Shown here: one piece after another, positions 62,058 through 64,000 of the stretch
How positions within the stretch are numbered: position 1 is the stretch's first letter
Layout of the letters: each line of letters starts with the position of its first letter
Assembly (NCBI RefSeq): GCF_013201895.1
Contig: NZ_CP053841.1
Span: forward strand, 1,178,001-1,242,000
DNA length: 64,000 bases
Origin: Campylobacter blaseri
Lineage (GTDB): Bacteria; Campylobacterota; Campylobacteria; Campylobacterales; Campylobacteraceae
Reading direction: 5' to 3'
The notes under the pieces: generated by a model
What the model was told of the DNA's origin: nothing
Databases searched by the model: none
Seen by the model: the letters and a program-made list of their open reading frames with translations, nothing else
Program-made: the position numbers and the translations under genes

Positions 62058-63231
62058 GCGGAGCTGGAATATACTCAGTTCTATCCTTTTTAGGTATAGA
62101 CTCTCTAAATAGTGAAAACACAATTAATGTAACCGATGATAAAATATATATAAAAATAAAACCCTTGGGTCCAAAAATCTGCATTAATAATCCCATAAAA
62201 AGAGGTCCCACTAAAGAACCACAGGTGTATGATAAAAGAAGTGCCGCTCCAACCTCAGCAGTTTTATCTTTATTGTTTAAAACATCATTTGCTCTAGCAA
62301 GCGCTAAAGAGTATAAACTAAATGCTCCAAAACCTATAAAAAATGATAGTATTTTTTCTAAAAAAATATTTTCAACTATGCTAAATAAAAGCCCTGAAGC
62401 AACTAAAAGTATAAAAGCACTAAGCATAATTGCATTTTTTCTACCAAATTTATCTGAAAAATTTCCAAAAAAGAGTTGAGATAAAAAGCCACCACACATA
62501 GCAAGTAGTAAAAACACAGAGGCGTCTTTAACCCCCCCTCCACTATCTAATATAAAAACACTTCCCATAGAAAAGTATCCGTTTATCAAAATTCCAGCAA
62601 CAAAACTTGTAACAAGAGCAAGTGGAACTATGTTAAAAATATTTGGTATAAATATCTTTTTTCTAGGTGGTAGTTTTGGCTCTTTAATCCTAATTATATT
62701 TATAGGAATTGAGCCAAGTATTATAAAAAATACAGACATTGTAAAAATTTTTGCTGTGCTTAAATTGAATGTTAAAATCAAAACACCGATACCAAAAGCT
62801 GAATAATAGATAATTTCATAAAAGGACAATACTCTTGATCTTATCTCGTTTTTAGACCTTGCATTAATCCAACTCTCAACAACCATAACAATACTAAAAT
62901 ATGAAAACCCAAGCATAAATCTTAAAAATGCCCAGTATATTATGTTTTCGCTAAATCCATGCATTAAAGACGCAATTGCGAACAAAGCAGTAAAAATAGC
63001 ATATGATCTTATATATCCATAGTTGCTTATAAATCTATATGTAAAAATAGAGCTTAATATACCACCGAAGAAAAAGCAAGATGTTATCATTCCTATATAA
63101 AAATTACTTACACCCATATTTGTAAGCATAATACCAGCTGATGTTATTACTAATCCATTGCCTATAAACACAAAACCTATGCCTATAAACAGAGCAGCTA
63201 ATATTCTTATAGTTCTTCTAGGACTTATCAT
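62038..63231 (-). CDS. MFS transporter, first of a tandem pair
   Basis: A 397-residue major-facilitator protein with twelve helices, close to the YcaD/MFS_1 type (NGLVITSAGIMLTNMGVSNF; FGNFSDKFGRKNAIMLSAFI as the motif A-like loop). The next gene is a close paralogue (matching KEPKLPP, VPLALVTSF, GPLFMGLLMQIFG). A G7 run on the coding strand (62532-62538) codes for Gly-Gly-Val in DSGGGVKDASVF; the paralogue has no such run at the same place. Substrate unknown. Confidence 0.87.
   Translation of the reverse strand: MISPRRTIRILAALFIGIGFVFIGNGLVITSAGIMLTNMGVSNFYIGMITSCFFFGGILSSIFTYRFISNYGYIRSYAIFTALFAIASLMHGFSENIIYWAFLRFMLGFSYFSIVMVVESWINARSKNEIRSRVLSFYEIIYYSAFGIGVLILTFNLSTAKIFTMSVFFIILGSIPINIIRIKEPKLPPRKKIFIPNIFNIVPLALVTSFVAGILINGYFSMGSVFILDSGGGVKDASVFLLLAMCGGFLSQLFFGNFSDKFGRKNAIMLSAFILLVASGLLFSIVENIFLEKILSFFIGFGAFSLYSLALARANDVLNNKDKTAEVGAALLLSYTCGSLVGPLFMGLLMQIFGPKGFIFIYILSSVTLIVFSLFRESIPKKDRTEYIPAPPSNILK
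62532..62538 (-). repeat. G7 homopolymer in the MFS gene
   Basis: Seven C on the plus strand, read GGA GGG GGG GTT in the gene. Shorter than the typical phase-variable length but notable in this base composition. Confidence 0.6.
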
Positions 63232-63265
63232 CTTTTTCCTTTATTCGGTTTTAATTTTATAAATA

Positions 63266-64000
63266 TCAATCTAAAACCTCGCTAGGTCCAGTTGAGAGAT
63301 ACTCTGTTCTATATTTTTTAGGTACTGTTTCTTTAAATATTGAAAATATAATTAAAAAAGAAGTAAATGTAAAATATATAAATACAAATCCTGATGAACC
63401 AAATATTTGCATTAATAACCCCATAGATATAGGTCCTAAAATGGACCCTATAGAAAAACTAAGAAGTATAGAAGCACCTACTTCAACTCTACTATCTTGC
63501 TCGCTAAGAACATCATTTGCTCTTGCTGCTGCCAATGCATATAGGCAAAATATACCAAAACCTAAAAGAAATGCCAATAATTTCATAATTAGCATATTTC
63601 CCATAAAAATATACATTAAAATTGAAGCTATAAGCGCAATAGAAGAGCTTAATATGATTGCATATTTTCTTCCAAATCTATCTGAAAAATTTCCAAAAAA
63701 TATCTGCGATAAAAAACCTCCAACCATAGCAGCAAAAAGAAAAAAAGAAGCATCAGCAATACTTCCACCACTAGCTATTATAAAAAGTCCAGACATAGCA
63801 AAAAATCCATTAATCAAAATTCCAGCTGAAAAGCTTGTAACAAGTGCAAGCGGAACTAAGTTAAATACATTTGGTATAAAAAGTTTCTTTTTTGGAGGGA
63901 GTTTTGGCTCTTTGATTTTAATTATATTCATAGGAATTGAACCAACTATGATAAAAAATATAGAAACTATAAATATCTTAACAGGAGTTAATTTAAAGGA
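63266..64000 (-). CDS. MFS transporter, second of the tandem pair (partial)
   Basis: The C-terminal 244 codons of a second MFS protein; the frame runs open through the window edge at 64000, so the 5' end is missing (an ATG at 63931 is internal). It aligns along its whole visible length with the neighbour at 62038-63231 (SIPMNIIKIKEPKLPPKKK versus SIPINIIRIKEPKLPPRKK). The pair arose by tandem duplication and has diverged, possibly in substrate. Confidence 0.85.
   Translation of the reverse strand, partial: SFKLTPVKIFIVSIFFIIVGSIPMNIIKIKEPKLPPKKKLFIPNVFNLVPLALVTSFSAGILINGFFAMSGLFIIASGGSIADASFFLFAAMVGGFLSQIFFGNFSDRFGRKYAIILSSSIALIASILMYIFMGNMLIMKLLAFLLGFGIFCLYALAAARANDVLSEQDSRVEVGASILLSFSIGSILGPISMGLLMQIFGSSGFVFIYFTFTSFLIIFSIFKETVPKKYRTEYLSTGPSEVLD

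Overview
The window is a stretch of a very AT-rich bacterial chromosome (roughly 70% A+T by eye) with the hallmarks of the Campylobacterota, most likely a Campylobacter or close relative. The signs are frequent TTG starts, extended TATAAT -10 boxes with weak or absent -35 boxes, a PgbA-type plasminogen-binding domain protein, a Csd3-like M23 peptidase, a short ComEC, split multihaem cytochrome/flavoprotein respiration, and a G8 homopolymer of the phase-variation type. No tRNA, rRNA, CRISPR array or insertion sequence was recognised, and no gene-free stretch exceeds 300 bases.

Layout. 0-5 kb: a wrecked Sel1-repeat gene, an orphan-looking D12-class adenine methyltransferase, a MATE exporter, a TspO-like membrane protein and a YgjP-type metallopeptidase. 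5-13 kb (minus strand): agmatine-to-putrescine genes (aguA, a cation diffusion facilitator, aguB), an unknown membrane protein, dnaB, ispG, thiD. 13-20 kb: a DUF4139 secreted protein and a complete Type III restriction-modification pair (mod, res). 20-22 kb: groES-groEL behind a consensus sigma70 promoter and a degenerate CIRCE operator. 22-27 kb: a Fur-type promoter driving a TonB-dependent receptor with exbB, exbD and tonB; the receptor carries an in-frame G8 tract. 27-35 kb: an AsmA-like protein with long internal repeats, a NUDT14-like Nudix hydrolase, mgtE, an M23 peptidase, pgbA-like, glcD and yihY-like genes. 36-39 kb: pyrK-pyrD-pyrF-pyrE, encoding a class 1B dihydroorotate dehydrogenase. 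39-50 kb: a Lys-rich basic protein, comEC, a tiny HTH regulator facing a secreted protein across a perfect 15-bp inverted repeat, ppk, recG, an M16-family protein without its zinc motif, SPFH/NfeD, and a Tat-exported superoxide reductase-like protein. 50-54 kb: a three-gene envelope cassette of unknown function.

The most interesting locus is 53.9-60.7 kb (minus strand), a compact six-gene operon: a secreted histidine/phenylalanine ammonia-lyase homologue, a Tat-exported fumarate/urocanate reductase-type flavoprotein, a tetrahaem cytochrome c, a NapC/NrfH-type membrane tetrahaem cytochrome, a sensor kinase with a periplasmic dCache domain, and an OmpR-type response regulator. I read it as a self-contained anaerobic respiratory module: the periplasmic lyase would make an alpha,beta-unsaturated acid, which the flavoprotein reduces with electrons from the quinol pool, and the two-component system would sense a related small molecule. 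Two details make it unusual. The lyase lacks the Ala-Ser-Gly triad that forms the MIO cofactor. The sensor keeps the carboxylate-binding part of the known amino-acid motif but not the amine-binding Asp. The substrate cannot be told from sequence.

The right edge holds three MFS transporters. Two are tandem paralogues; one has a G7 tract and the other runs off the window.
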